Of a DNA stretch of 64,000 bases, positions 10,687-22,479 are shown in pieces. The translations under genes were made by a program, and so were the position numbers. The DNA lies in the NCBI RefSeq assembly GCF_016808095.1, contig NC_068970.1:27324501-27388500 (forward strand). The letters run 5' to 3'. This stretch comes from Vigna angularis. Its lineage: Eukaryota; Streptophyta; Magnoliopsida; Fabales; Fabaceae. Position 1 is the stretch's first letter; the number at the start of each line of letters is the position of its first letter. The notes beneath the pieces were generated by a model. That model made no database searches, had not been told where the DNA came from, and saw nothing but the letters and a program-made list of their open reading frames with translations.

Positions 10687-11075
10687 ATGTATATTGTCAT
10701 TGGTTGTGTTAACGGTAGGTTACCCATACTTGTTTGTGTTTGTGTGTGTCTTGTAACGATCGTATGACCTTTGGTTATACGGGAGCAAAGGATGTGTAGA
10801 TGATCGAGATGCATGATAGAGACACGAGAGTGGGGGAAAAAACTTGGTTTATTTAATGTTTTTGTGTTATAAATTTTAGAAACAATGTAATTGTGTTTAT
10901 TTTATTTCTCTGTTTATTTTATTAATTTCAGAACTATGTAATTAGATAATATTTTTGGTAAAGTTAGGACTTCATTTTAATTTCGCACCTTTTAAATGTT
11001 GAAGTTTTTACTTAATATTGGTTTTTGCGCTTTAAGAATTTTGAAAGATCTTAACTTTAAATACGATTCGTTACA
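9925..11075 (+). mobile_element. 3' end of an LTR retrotransposon (Athila/Tat-like): polypurine tract plus LTR
   Basis: AAGTGCGGGGGTG directly precedes TGATGAGTGCACATTTATGC (LTR start 9942), the usual polypurine-tract/LTR junction of legume Athila/Tat-type elements (from recall). The LTR probably ends near 11075 (CGATTCGTTACA), but that border is a guess. About 160 bp of internal sequence lie to the left (9780-9924); nothing of gag or pol is recognisable. The LTR holds a (CA)n(TA)n(TG)n tract. Confidence 0.6.
10633..10686. repeat. Compound palindromic microsatellite (AC)n(AT)n(GT)n
   Basis: AC repeats (to about 10646), then AT repeats (to about 10668), then GT repeats. The whole tract is its own reverse complement. 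Confidence 0.95.
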
Positions 11076-11089
11076 TCCTGAATTGAGAC

Positions 11090-11845
11090 ATTACAAAATG
11101 GGTATGTAGGAGATATACCACTGAGCCACAAGTTTCCTAGACTCAAATTGTAAGAACAAAACATTAGATGAGCTTGGAAATGGAATGAAACTAGTTTGAA
11201 ATGACATATGTAGTATGAGGAGAAAATGAATAGTTTGGGAAGCAGGTGAATAGCATGAACTTGAGCAAATTATATCAAATAAATCTTTTAGAAAAGAAAT
11301 AAAGGACACATGGGCTTGGAAAAATGCAAATGACATAATGTTTTTGGTTAAATCAACTTATACCATTGCAAAACAACCTAAGCGAGAAAAATACTAGTAT
11401 GTTTAACTCTTAACAAAGTGTGAGGGCTCTTCCAAATGTCCAATACTTTAGATGGAAAGTGTTGATAGATAACATCCCAACAAAATAAAATTTAGAAAGA
11501 AAAAAAAAGAATACAACTAGATAGTAAATGTAAAGAAAGGATGAGATCACATCTCATTTATTTTTCTCTTGTAAAATAACCAAAAGATTGTAGGAGTTGT
11601 GGGATACGAGGATGGGAGCAATATTTGTACATCATAACCAAGCCAAATTGTATTTTCAACACTTTTATCTAATGGATTTAAATGGGAAACAAAACAAAAT
11701 TTGGAAAAAAAATGTGGATAACAGTTATTTAGACCATTTGGAATCATAGGAACATGGTTATTTTTAGGAAAAAAAAAAAGGTATATGCGGAAGAAATATT
11801 TTGTATGACTCAATTTAATGCATAGATATGGATGAAACATAACTT
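11090..11845 (+). pseudogene. L1-type LINE 3'-end remnant (zf-RVT region)
   Basis: Broken reading frames give, in order: a motif like GDIPLSHKFPRL (about 11110), MRRKWIVWEAGE (about 11217), DTWAWKNANDIMFLVKSTYT (about 11306), WKVLIDNIPTK (about 11453) and ITVIxTIWNHRNMVIF (about 11715-11765). This order matches the C-terminal region of plant L1 LINE proteins: the linker after reverse transcriptase, the zf-RVT motif 'W+xxN..pTk.nL.rR', then 'xxxIWxxRNxxiF'. Stops and frameshifts are frequent. The 97-codon minus-strand ORF here is an antisense shadow. Confidence 0.75.
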
Positions 11846-12978
11846 AAACAACGTAACAGTGACATACTCTGCTAGTACCTCTATCAATAACTTGAAGACA
11901 TTATGGTAGAAAGGTCGAGATTGGATATGAAAATCATATACACTGAAAAACTTGTTTTGTTTGGACCTGTCAAAGTTTTATGCAAGATTATACTCTCAAC
12001 AATTGCAAGCAGCATATTAGCAAGCATAACAAAAGCAACTAGTGCAAGGATTCATGACTATACAAAGAAATTCACATACCAAGATACAAGGAATAACCAA
12101 CATGCAGTGTAATAAATTTAAATATAATAATCAATAAAACATATTACAATACATATTAAGCTTGATCATGAAATAAAATTTAAATTTATAAACTTATAAA
12201 CATTTAGTAACTTATGCAAAATGGACTTATTATTAGGGGGACACTAATTAATGTGCTGTTCTTTCAAATGGCCATGTTTCTTTTAAGTGATTAAATATTC
12301 AATTCTCATGATTATATGATATATAAGTTAAATAAAGAAAGGCTAACGCCTTAGATAGATTCTATATTTGAATAGATTAGTGTCTCTCTTTCATTCCTAA
12401 AAAGAACAAAAAGAAAGAAAAGAGAAAGAGTATCCATTCTGGTTAAAATTTACCCTTTAATCTACGGACCCTACATATATCCAAATTTGGCAATCAAGAT
12501 CTGAGAAAACAATGCAAACGCCTTACCTAGTTGCCATACAACACTCGTTTCAGACACACACGAAACTAAATTAATTTATTAATAATTATTATATAAATAA
12601 ATAAAAATAAATTTTGAGGCTTTTCAAAGTTGAAGCTGGTAGGGATGAAGCCAGGGGTTGAGTTGAGAAACAAAGTAAAACATAAACTAAAAAAGCCTTA
12701 GCAAGCATCAGGGTTGTGTTGTGTTGTGTGAGTGAGGATCTTCTCAACTAACATCCCAAGACTTATGTTTTTTTTTCTTTTCTTTTTTTAACTTTTGTTT
12801 CTTCAATTATTATCTGCTCCAACTAATTTTCCCAGTAATTATTTTTCCCCTTTTTTCACACTCTGTTTGTTACGGATTGAACTTTGAAGAGTGACCTCAG
12901 AGAAGAGTCTAGAAGGTCTTGTAAGCATTCTACTTCATCCCAGCCAACATCACAGTGAATCACATCGCAGACAGAGAG
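11846..12978. other. AT-rich intergenic stretch and CYP40 upstream region
   Basis: No gene is visible. The last ~250 bp before 12979 should carry the CYP40 promoter and leader: a C/T-rich tract (12765-12860) and TTGTGTTGTGTTGTGTG are present, but I see no convincing TATA box. The 69-codon ORF at 11903 has no recognisable family. Confidence 0.5.
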
Positions 12979-15900
12979 ATGGGGAGAGGAAGGTGCTTTT
13001 TGGACATCGGCATCGGGGAAGAGCTTGAAGGAAGGATAGTGGTCGAGCTTTACGATGATGTTACTCCCAAAACTGCTGAGAACTTCAGAGCTCTCTGCAC
13101 TGGTGAGAAAGGCATTGGTCCAAATACAGGGGTGCCCCTTCATTTCAAGGTCTTTTTTTTTTTTTTTAAATCTTTCTACCTTTCATTTCTCACTTTATCC
13201 ATATACCCTTCTTCTATGTCTATTCAATTCTCCCTTTTCATCTCTCAAAGATTGCTTTTTTACTCTTGTTTGTCAAATGGTTTATGCCCCGCTTCATGAA
13301 TTCTTCTGTGTGAATCCTATATGCTATTTGAATGAAATAAATATATCTTTTTTGCCATTAGAGTGTAACGGGGGCGTTCAAAACTTGATATTTCGATTTA
13401 GAGCATTGGTTGGATGTCTTGTTGCTCCCTTTTCATCACCGTATCTTGATGATTTTTAGAATTTTAGCTGCTCTAAGATCTGAACTTTGTAGTACTCCAA
13501 GGGTTGAATTTGACGGTGCTTTTTATTTCATCACTTTTGGACGAAGAGTTTTGAAAAGCCGGTTATGTCCTGCAAAAAGGATTCTTTTACCTTATTATAG
13601 TAGATTCTTTGATTGTACATACCTTATTATAGTCATTCAATTTTTACTTCCTGCAAAAGGATTCTTGTACTTGTATCAATGTTGGGGTTGATACTGTTTC
13701 TTCAATCTAAAACTTTGTTTTTTCCCGGGGCGAATTGCTTTTGAAATTCCATAAATTATTTGTATTTGAAAATATTCGTCAACTTAGTGTATAGTAATTG
13801 GCAATTGATAATACATTATGATCCAGGAGATATGCCAACCTTCCAGTGTTCCAGATTTTGTTTTTAAAATGATATAATAATTAACGTAGAATTTTATCTC
13901 ACCGATGCAGAAAGGAAAGAAAAAGATTACTGCATATGAACAGATATTGGAAGATTTAATAGTTTAAATTTTAGTAATTCGTGTTATATCGGTCTTGAAG
14001 AATAAAAATTGTTTTTTGTTCATCTTGATTAATACTACAGCAGGGAATTCATTATTCTTCTGGTGTCTGTTCTTAGTTCATTGCTCAAGAATATCGTGTA
14101 AAATGAGCTTAAATTGGGAAGAATTTTACTCAAGTATATATTGCCCAGTTGGCTCTGTTGTGCTATGTTTTGATAGGAAGTTCTGAATCTGTTGGCTTTG
14201 GTTTCAGCATCAAACGAATCAAAATATTCATGTGTGCACTGTTCTTTGTGATAATATATTTGGGATTTAAGGTATGATGATAAATAGTTCTCATCTCTTA
14301 ACTTATTTGTTGAGGTTCCTGAGAGATATTGGCGAGATATTTTAAAGTATAAATCTTGCTTATAATTAAGCAAAATGGCAAACAAATTCCTCTTGTTATT
14401 TTCTTAATTAACGTCTTGCGTTATAGTCTTGACATATAATGCTTCTTCCATGAGATATTGTCTCCACAAGAGATAAATCTGATATTAGTTCAAATGTCAA
14501 TTTCTGAAATTGATATGTTCTGTTGTATTTTCAGGGATCTTGCTTTCATCGCGTTATTAAAGGCTTCATGATTCAAGGAGGAGATATATCTGCTGGAGAT
14601 GGTACGGGAGGAGAATCTATATACGGAGTTAAGTTTGAAGATGAAAATTTTGAGTTAAAGCATGAAAGGAAAGGGGTGCTATCAATGGCAAACTCTGGTC
14701 CCAACACAAATGGTTCACAGTTTTTCATCACTACTACCCGAACTTCCCATCTAGACAGTAAGCATGTTGTATTTGGAAAAGTAGTTAAAGGAATGGGAGT
14801 CGTCCGATCAATCGAGCATGTTGCAACCGGAGAGGATGACCGTCCCACTCTTGATGTTAAAATTGTGGATTGTGGAGAAATTCCTGAAGGCGCAGATGAT
14901 GGGATATCTAACTTCTTCAAAGATGGAGACACCTATCCTGATTGGCCAGCAGACCTTGATGAGAGCCCTAATGAACTTAACTGGTGGATGAAATCTGTGG
15001 ACTCAATTAAAACTTTTGGCAATGAGTATTACAGGGTATTAAAACTCAGATTATTATTCTGATATATTATTTCATACCCTGACCTGAAAAGGCTTATATT
15101 GGTTTTCTGAGATATGAATGAAATAATTTTTCTGTCAGTTTATAGTTGTGGAGTGCTTATTTTGCAGTAGTTGCCCCCCTTTTCCTGTAATTCTTAGTAG
15201 CAAGAAAATAATATGATTTTCATTTTTCTGGCAGAAACAAGACTACAAAATGGCTCTAAGGAAGTACAGGAAAGCTTTACGCTACCTGGATATTTGTTGG
15301 GAAAAGGAAGGCATTGATGAGGGTATGCTGCCTTTATGTACTATTTCTTTAGCTTAGTTGTGCATTGCTGTGGTTTTGTATGCCATAACTTCATTTCACC
15401 TACTCTGATAACAAGAATGTATTACTGTATATATTGGCTTTGCAGAGATAAGTTCAGGATTGAGAAAAACGAAGTCTCAGATTTTTACAAACAGTTCTGT
15501 AAGTTGGGAGTTAATATGTTGTACTATTATATTCATTTGATTATGTTGCCATATTAACTAAATTTTCTGTTTTTCACCTAATTGTTTGTGTTATGTCTAT
15601 TTCAAGGCTTCGAAATTAAAATTAGGGGATATTAAAGGAGCATTGTTGGATACAGAATTTGCAATGCGTGAGGGAGACAACAATGCTAAAGCCTTGTTTC
15701 GCCAAGGACAGGTTGGTATTGTAATTGAAGTGCTTTCTGTCAAAAGTTTGGAGCTTTTGTAACCCTTTATTATGTCAGTATGCGTTACTGATATTTAATA
15801 CGTCCTGCTTTTAACTCTGATAACTATGTTACTTCCAATTCACCAGGCATATATGGCACTCCATGACATTGATGCTGCAGTTGAAAGCTTTAAGAAGGCA

Positions 15901-16623
15901 CTGGCCTTGGAGCCAAATGATGGTTAGTTATGAACATACAATTTTTGCTCTGTCCTTTCTGTCATCTACTCTTCTGTGTTTTAATTGCTATGCTAAATTT
16001 CAATTTCTCGTTTATTTTAGTCAAGCTATTGATGCAAAATGGAGAGACAGAGTTAAAAGTATAGAGGAAGAAAAAAAAATCAATGAATATAATGGCCATT
16101 TTACAAAGAACTGATGATAATGATGTGATTTTGTATGGATAGTTTTACTAAACTTTATAGTGTAGTTCTGCTACTTAGTAATCTAAAGTTTCCTTTAGCA
16201 TAACTGATATCTTGCTTTTTTCAGCTGGAATTAAAAAGGAACTTGCTGCTGCTAGGAAGAAGGTGAGTAATCACTTTTCACAGCTGTTTTTCTTTAAAGA
16301 ATCACTTTTCTTTCAAAGTGCTTTTTTTGTGATTATTTCAACTTTTCAAAATAACCAGAAGCCGTAAAGATTACAAAATCCAAAGTTATAACTTATAAAA
16401 TCAGCTGCTTCTTTTAAAAAAGTTTATTTTATGATCATGAACAAACGTGAATTAGCTTATGTTTTTTAAATAACTGAAATAATCACTAAACTATTTTACT
16501 AAAACAAAACACTTTTTTTTTCTATCTAAATTGAACAAGCATTATATAGTTGATGCTTTGTTGTTGCAGATAGCTGATAGGCGTGACCTAGAGAAAAAGG
16601 CATATAGCAAGATGTTCCAATAA
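12979..16623 (+). CDS. CYP40: Cyclophilin-40 (peptidyl-prolyl isomerase with TPR domain)
   Basis: Cyclophilin 40 is an Hsp90 co-chaperone that isomerises proline bonds; the Arabidopsis relative SQUINT supports miRNA-loaded AGO1 function. Exons read by hand: 12979-13149, 14535-15035, 15235-15322, 15446-15498, 15607-15711, 15847-15922, 16225-16262, 16570-16623. All have GT-AG borders and join in frame to 361 codons, the usual family length. Residues 1-172 form the cyclophilin domain ([13 protein letters not shown] start; [14 protein letters not shown] with Arg63 and Phe68 in the active site; [13 protein letters not shown]). His129 stands where human cyclophilin A has Trp121, as in human Cyp40, which weakens cyclosporin binding. 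From about residue 210 come three TPR motifs ([51 protein letters not shown]), which bind the Hsp90 tail. Intron 1 is about 1.4 kb. It looks intact. Confidence 0.95.
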
Positions 16624-18219
16624 CACTCTGGTATGTTTTAATCTGTCAGCTAAACAGATACACAGATAAATTAAAGACTGTATGAATTGAAATGATGTCG
16701 TTTTTTAGCTACTCTGTGACAATTGCTGATACGTGAAGTTCAAACGAACAGTTCATAACCCATATCCTCTCGTTTCAGGCTAAGGAAAACAACCAGATGA
16801 TTGCAGCATATACATATGGTAAAAGGTTCAGATATGAACTCATTTTTACTCAAGTGTTGGGAGTGGGGCTGAGATGAAATAAAGTGGATAAGGATTGATA
16901 TTGTTACATATGAAAATTTTAGCCAACAATTTTGTCAACCTCTTCTCTTACAAATTACTATAAACTCTTAACATTTTATTGGGTGTTCACCATTGAGATG
17001 CAATTAATTAATATAGCTGATGGACAAGGCAATGTTCTAAGTGATTTTGATAGTTGTTATTGGAAACTTACACTGAAGGTGTTATGTAGCGCATTTATTG
17101 GTCAGAAACCATACAAATACTTTGTTGGGTTTTTAGTGTTGGGTTGAAATGAAAGGACTACATTTTTGTTCCTTATGAATTCTAAATAAAATATACATGA
17201 AATTTACGTATGATATCTTAAAACCAAGGCTTAAATAAATTTTTGTTCCTTTTATCTCTTTAGTCTGTAATGGTTAAGTGCATGACAACTTTGATGTTAA
17301 TGTCATGGAATACAATAGAAAAATATTAAATATATAGATGTTAATGTTATGAAATGCAATAGAAAAATGTTGTTCAATTGTATTTAAGTTTAATTATAAC
17401 TTATATATAAATCTTAGAATAAGTTTTTAGAATTTATGTATCAAATTATTTCACTTAAATATTAAAATTAATGTTATTTTATATATGTTTAATTTTAATT
17501 AAAAAAATTTACATGTATTTATTACATTAAATTTATAAATAAGTTAACAAAGAATATTTTTCTTGAAATTATTTCAAATATTAAAATTATAAGTATCGTT
17601 TTGTATTTATAGTTTTAATATTTAAAAGAAATTATAAGTTTAAAATAGAGGTTTTTTATTGAAAATTAAAAAAAAATTATAAAATAAAATTAATTTTAAT
17701 ATTTAAGTGGAGTAATTTGATGTATAGATTTATAGAAATTATTTTAATATGTGTATAATTAAATTTAATTATTAATTTGGTCTATTTTAAAGAAAAACAA
17801 AATTGTTTATTTAAAAAAAATGGGGTTAAATTAGGTCAAAATTTATAGATAAATTGAATACAAAACATTCTCATATTATACTAACATATGGCGTATAACA
17901 TTATCATGTAATAAGTAACATCTCATTACAATTATACAAAACATAATCACAATTAAATTTTATATACAAAATATTAAACTCAAAACTATGTACAAGGTTA
18001 GTTATCTAAATCAACAATGAAAAAATATGAATAATTATATATACTAAAGCACTACACATATGTACCGTTTCCACCTAGAGCTTGTTCCACAAATATGTTA
18101 TCTCTCTCTACTCACATCCACTAAATAATCATTGTAACAAGAACCAAACATACACCAATAGACAAACACATAAACACACAAATAGAGTAAGCTAATGTAA
18201 AAAGAAACACACATCACAT
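16624..18219. other. CYP40 3' flank and AT-rich intergenic DNA
   Basis: The 3' UTR probably reaches to about 17200, with AATAAA near 17187. From 17200 to 18200 there is AT-rich sequence with one short direct repeat (GTTAATGTCATGGAATACAA near 17298, recurring near 17340). No gene is seen. Confidence 0.6.
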
Positions 18220-18480
18220 ATTAAGATTTCATTATACATTCGATTATCATTAGTTGGTAATCGATTATCCTAAGTGAAAATGAGGTTTTCTATTCGAAAC
18301 AAATTTTAAGACAACTAAAGGCAAACAATACATGGAATCAGAAATAAACCACAACCTATCCATGATTCTACTCAATTACAAAAGCTTTAACATAAAAACA
18401 AGTCTTCAAGAAGATCTTCTTGCAACAAGAGCACTTGAGACATATTTTGAGACATCATCAAAACTTCTGAGATTCATCTT
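18220..18480 (-). mobile_element. Fragment of a copia-type LTR (same family as 52425-53614)
   Basis: It contains TAATCGATTA (18258-18267), and AAAACAAGTCTTCAAGAAGA plus TTGCAACAAGAGCACTTGAG, which closely match the minus-oriented LTR at 53385-53440. Borders not determined. Confidence 0.5.
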
Positions 18481-18516
18481 TATGCTAACAACAACAAACA
18501 ATTAGAAAAAGGTAAG

Positions 18517-18902
18517 TGTTTGAAGTCCCATATCGACTAGAGATAAGGCCAAATTATGATATATAAGTGGGGTGCAAACCTCACCTTACAAACCGGTTTT
18601 ATGGAGTTGAGTTAGGCTTAAAACTCACTTTTTAATATGGTATCAGTGCCAAGGTTAGAGCCTATCCTAGCGACATTTATTATTTCTTAGGCATATTTAT
18701 TCCACCCGTTGTTGGGCCGCTGTCGGACCACCCATTCTACTATCACGCTTGAGATGTCTATACCTCAGCGTGAATGGGGTGTGTTGGAAGTCCCACATCG
18801 ACTAGAGATAAGGCAAAATTATAATATAAAAGTGGGGTACAAACCTCACCTTACAAACCAGTTTTGTGAGGTTGAGTTAAGCTTAAAGTCCACTTCTTAA
18901 CA
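18517..18902 (+). mobile_element. TRIM (terminal-repeat retrotransposon in miniature), complete
   Basis: Two 121-bp LTRs (18517-18637 and 18782-18902) begin TGTTTGAAGTCCCATATCGA and TGTTGGAAGTCCCACATCGA. A Met-type primer site TGGTATCAGTGCC (18638-18650) directly follows the first LTR, and a purine-rich GAATGGGGTG precedes the second. The whole element is 386 bp with no coding capacity. Flanks GTAAG (18512-18516) and ATAAG (18903-18907) are a 4/5-matching target duplication. Movement would need enzymes supplied by another element. Confidence 0.9.
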
Positions 18903-18907
18903 ATAAG

Positions 18908-20329
18908 ATTCCTCATACCTTGGCCAATGCTTAAGGTTTTTCCTTAACCACAAGGATCATAGCAATCCTAAACTTCTCACATTACTGTAGTTGAATCCTC
19001 CCTTTCCCATGTTCAGTCCTTTCTTCCGTCTTTCAAAAACGTTCTCCCTATCTTTGTTTCTCTCTTTTACGTAAGGTTTCTAAAAATGCAGCCCCACCCC
19101 TCTCCTTTCTCCTTTTATCTCTATTTTATTTTCAAATTCTAACTTTATGTTTTTAGAAAATCTCTTTCAAATCTTGAAAACCACCCTATCACATCTCTTA
19201 TTAATATCCCCACTGATTTTTAAATTCAATTCTATCTTAAACTCTCTTTCTCTTCACTTTCACATTACCCCTCATCTTATTTCAAATTCTAATTTGTCAC
19301 ATGGACCCTTTACTTCCCACACCCCCTTATTTAATTTTTGCACCAATTAATAATGATAAAAAGACCATTTTGTCCCTATGTATAATAATAAATAAAAACT
19401 AAGGTTTTCCTTAAACTTTCTCCTAGGAATTGAACCCACTCACATTCGATCCTAGACAAACATCTCTACCAACAAGCAAACATATCATATTGATAATAAC
19501 ACACACATATCACAATCCAACAAACAAACCAACATGTGTTTCACTTTTATTAAAATAACATCAAAAAAATATGATAACAATTATGTTCTAACCAAGATGT
19601 ACACACACAACACCTTGTTAGACATATAAACTCTTAAAAGAAAACATATTCAAGTTTTAACAAAACTTTATTCCTAAAATCCCTATATTTCATGGGTCTT
19701 ACATTAACAATATGAATATACTTATTGAAGACTCGATACCGAACATTATTATTTCCACCAACCACTATATCTTCCACTATATTTATTTCTTCCTCCATGA
19801 TTTCCATCAAAGGATGATTAATTAATGTTGAGGTGAAGTTACCATTATTTGGGTTTACATACTTTACTTAAGGTTGTGAGTCCAGGCACTATTCTTATTT
19901 TCCAATGCAACTTGAGTAATGTTTACATATTTTACTTAAGGTTGTGAGTCCATGCACTATTCTCATTTGCAACTTGAGTAATGTTGAGCAAAAGTTATTT
20001 TTCTATATCGCTTCAAACATTCAATGTGAGATTATTAAGATACAATCAAAGATTCAATCTAATTAAACGAGAAAATTTGTAGTTTATTATTGATAACTAC
20101 GTCATTAATGAGAATATTGTTCTTTGGCTTAGAACCAGGTTGGTGCCCATTATTATTCGGATGGAAAAATTTAAAAATTTAAGATTTTGCAAAAGGGAAA
20201 AAAGGTGGAATCTACTGCCCGGAAGAATTATATGATTCTTTGACATTAAGTCGTGTTAAAAAACGCTTTTGTGGGGGAGAAAGGAGGATCCCTGAAATAG
20301 TTTTGGTGATAATTTCCATCTGGGTCTTC
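18908..20329. other. Intergenic DNA with a small tandem duplication
   Basis: C/T-rich sequence (about 19000-19330) is followed by AT-rich sequence. At 19853-19983 a ~70-bp unit (TTACTTAAGGTTGTGAGTCC to CAACTTGAGTAATGTT) occurs twice in tandem. No gene. Confidence 0.6.
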
Positions 20330-20419
20330 TCATCGGAATGAGTATGTGGTAGAATCGTGAAATTCGGTAGAATGATTCAAAAGGGGGGTTGTAGAGCAAT
20401 GGAGTGGAGACTGCAATTG

Positions 20420-20945
20420 ATTAGTAGGTGGAACCTCCTCCTGGATTGACGGCCGCAAATGTAGGAGGGAGAGTGGGAGGAGCAACGACCTTATCGAGAC
20501 CGAAGAGGTAATCGACATTGGAAGGAGTAATGGGAGGGGTTTTTGATGGCGTCAGGTTGCAGAGGAATTGGAGCAGAGTTAAGAGCATCAACGAAGCGAT
20601 CACGATCTGAGGAGAACGAGGAATTAGGGTTTGACGAAAGCGTGAAGAGAAAGAGTCTCATCTTAACAGGTTTGGAAGGGCGATAGAGATGGTCGTACTC
20701 GTGCATCATGTGTTCCAGGTCGTCATCGTTGGTAACGGAGATTAGGGCATCGAGGTCTTCGCTAGGGAGTTGGTACTTGAAGGTGAGCTCTTGCGGCGTG
20801 GCGTCGCAGAGAGCCGTGAGCTTGGAAAGGAAAGCGGGAAACTTGATGGCATAGTCGATGGCGAGGATCTTGGTGTTGCCGCCGATGTAGGAGAGCTGAT
20901 TATCATGGGTTCAGGGATGGTTTTTGTCGTCGTAGCTGCACACCG
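20420..20945 (-). pseudogene. PB1-domain (octicosapeptide/Phox/Bem1p) protein pseudogene
   Basis: Read on the minus strand from about 20940: CSYDDKNHP, stop, THDNQLSYIGGNTKILAIDY, IKFPAFLSKLTALCDA, ELTFKYQLPSEDLDALISVT, NDDDLEHMMHEYDHL, VKMRLFLF. This is the PB1 fold of plant proteins that use it for protein-protein pairing, with the normal 'CSYGG+I.PRPHDNQL' entry damaged (a stop instead of the RP pair). After SSDRDRFVDALNSAPI (about 20580) the frame shifts, and the family's next block, NVDYLFGLDKVVAPP, appears in another frame (about 20520). Sequence similarity fades beyond about 20420. No start codon, intron or downstream body is present, so it is a partial, dead copy, perhaps moved by a transposon: the adjoining 20960-21180 looks like a MULE-type terminal repeat. 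Confidence 0.8.
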
Positions 20946-22262
20946 TTGTAGCTGCACATTAACTTATTTAAAAATTAAAATAAAATAAATTCCACTTAAA
21001 CTGTGCCACATCATTAAAAATTACACAATCAGCAAACCAACACACATAACTTTTGACGTCGTCCAGTCCAATTAACGACAAAATTTCAATTGAGTAAATT
21101 TTACAAAAATAAAGACCTAATTGAGATTAAATAATATGCGAGGATCTATTTGAAAAAATTGCACAAAATAAACCTAAAAGCAAAAAGAAATAAGTCTGCA
21201 TGGTAATTGCATTTAGAACAACGAAAGAAAAAGGATGCAAGGGATTGCTTACTAATCACTCACTGTAATTTGTATTGAAGGTTGCCCTCACATGGGTGAG
21301 AACCTCCAAGTCGTGTTGGTCAGGGAAATTTATAAAATTGTCTTACGTGCATTGTTAAATCCAGAGTTTGCATGTGAACAACAAATCATATGCTACTGCC
21401 AAATCAACTTACTTCCATGTACCAGATCCGTATCTGAGTCCCAAGATAAGAAAACAGATCTCAGACTCTATTCATCACATAAAATATTAACAAATCCTTT
21501 AACATTATATAATATTATTATTGTATACTTCAATTCAAACTGCATTCAATTTTTGTATCAGTATGCAGAAGCTGTGTTACTCGAGCAGACAGAGCATAAG
21601 TGAGACTTTTTTGACACCATTTTTTCTTTCTCTCTTTATAGGTTTCGGAGTAAAAGATGTTTTTCAAAAGGTGATACGTGTGATTTTGGTGTTGCTTATT
21701 TACGTGTGACATCTAACAAAGTGATCTCAAACCGTCGCTGTTGTTCACTTCACAGTTGGAAAGGGAATACCACATTCGGCCTGATTTCTTGTTTAAGCCA
21801 AACAAAGAGGGAAGAAGCATGCCCAAACTATTTACAAAAAAGTGGTTAATAAGTCAAGAATATATTAAATTAGCTCTTGAATTGGACTTTACTTCAACCG
21901 AATAACAAGTGGTATGAACAGATAACGTGTTTTGTTTTAGTCAATTGGGAATTGAAAGATTTTTCATCGTGACAGTAACAAATAATTTGATTAAAAGATA
22001 AGAATTTTCTTTGTTGCTATAATAATGGTATATTTCTCTTGGTACGGCAGTGTTGGTGATGAGTCAAAAGGGGGAACAATATGTAGCCAAACCTGTGGCA
22101 AGAAACAATAGAATACAACCCCCCTTTGCCATCTTCTTACCCAAGCACATCACTGTTCTCATCATCATCCTCTTCCTCGTTAATTCAATTTCAGACCTTC
22201 CCTTCTCTCCTTAGCTTCCTCTCTTTACTTCCCAATTCAATGAACACCCAAAACCCAATACT
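20946..22262. other. Intergenic DNA upstream of the CRK gene
   Basis: 20960-21180 holds sequence of the kind found in Mutator-type termini (GATGTGGCACAGTTTAAG on the minus strand, then A/T-rich 'rest-of-line' text), but no matching opposite end was found. 21280-22130 has no recognisable gene. 22140-22340 is C/T-rich leader-like sequence with a (CTT)n tract at 22292-22336. Confidence 0.5.
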
Positions 22263-22279
22263 CACGTGCATGCCACGTG
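22263..22279. promoter_or_regulatory. Paired G-box/ABRE-like motifs upstream of CRK
   Basis: Two CACGTG hexamers (22263-22268 and 22274-22279) lie 11 bp apart start to start, within CTCACGTGCATGCCACGTGT. CACGTG is the core bound by bZIP and bHLH factors, and CCACGTGTC matches the ABA-response core. They lie about 205 bp before the CRK start codon. Function is inferred. Confidence 0.55.
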
Positions 22280-22429
22280 TCGCGTGAAATCACCATTCTT
22301 CTTCTTCGTCGTCTTCTTCTTCTTCTTCTTCCCCTGCCTCAACAAATCCACTTCTGCCCTCTTTAAAACCCTCTGCAGAGTTCGAATCTTTCGCAGAAAA
22401 CACCAAGACCCAGAGGAAGCTTCTCTGCA

Positions 22430-22453
22430 ATGGCGTGACCAATGATTGATTAG
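22430..22453 (+). promoter_or_regulatory. Two mini-uORFs in the CRK leader
   Basis: ATGGCGTGA (22430-22438, two codons and stop) and ATGATTGATTAG (22442-22453, three codons and stop) precede the main ATG at 22480. If transcribed they could reduce translation. Transcription start not known. Confidence 0.4.
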
Positions 22454-22479
22454 CTCTCAGCTTCTGTGATCTTTCAGTG

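Noticed and set aside
14035..14385. 116-codon minus-strand ORF in CYP40 intron 1, and the ORF at 14573-14932 (-)
   Set aside because: The first is intronic without motifs; the second is antisense to the cyclophilin exon.
22380..22392. GAGTTCGAATC resembling a tRNA B-box
   Set aside because: No A-box or cloverleaf can be built around it.
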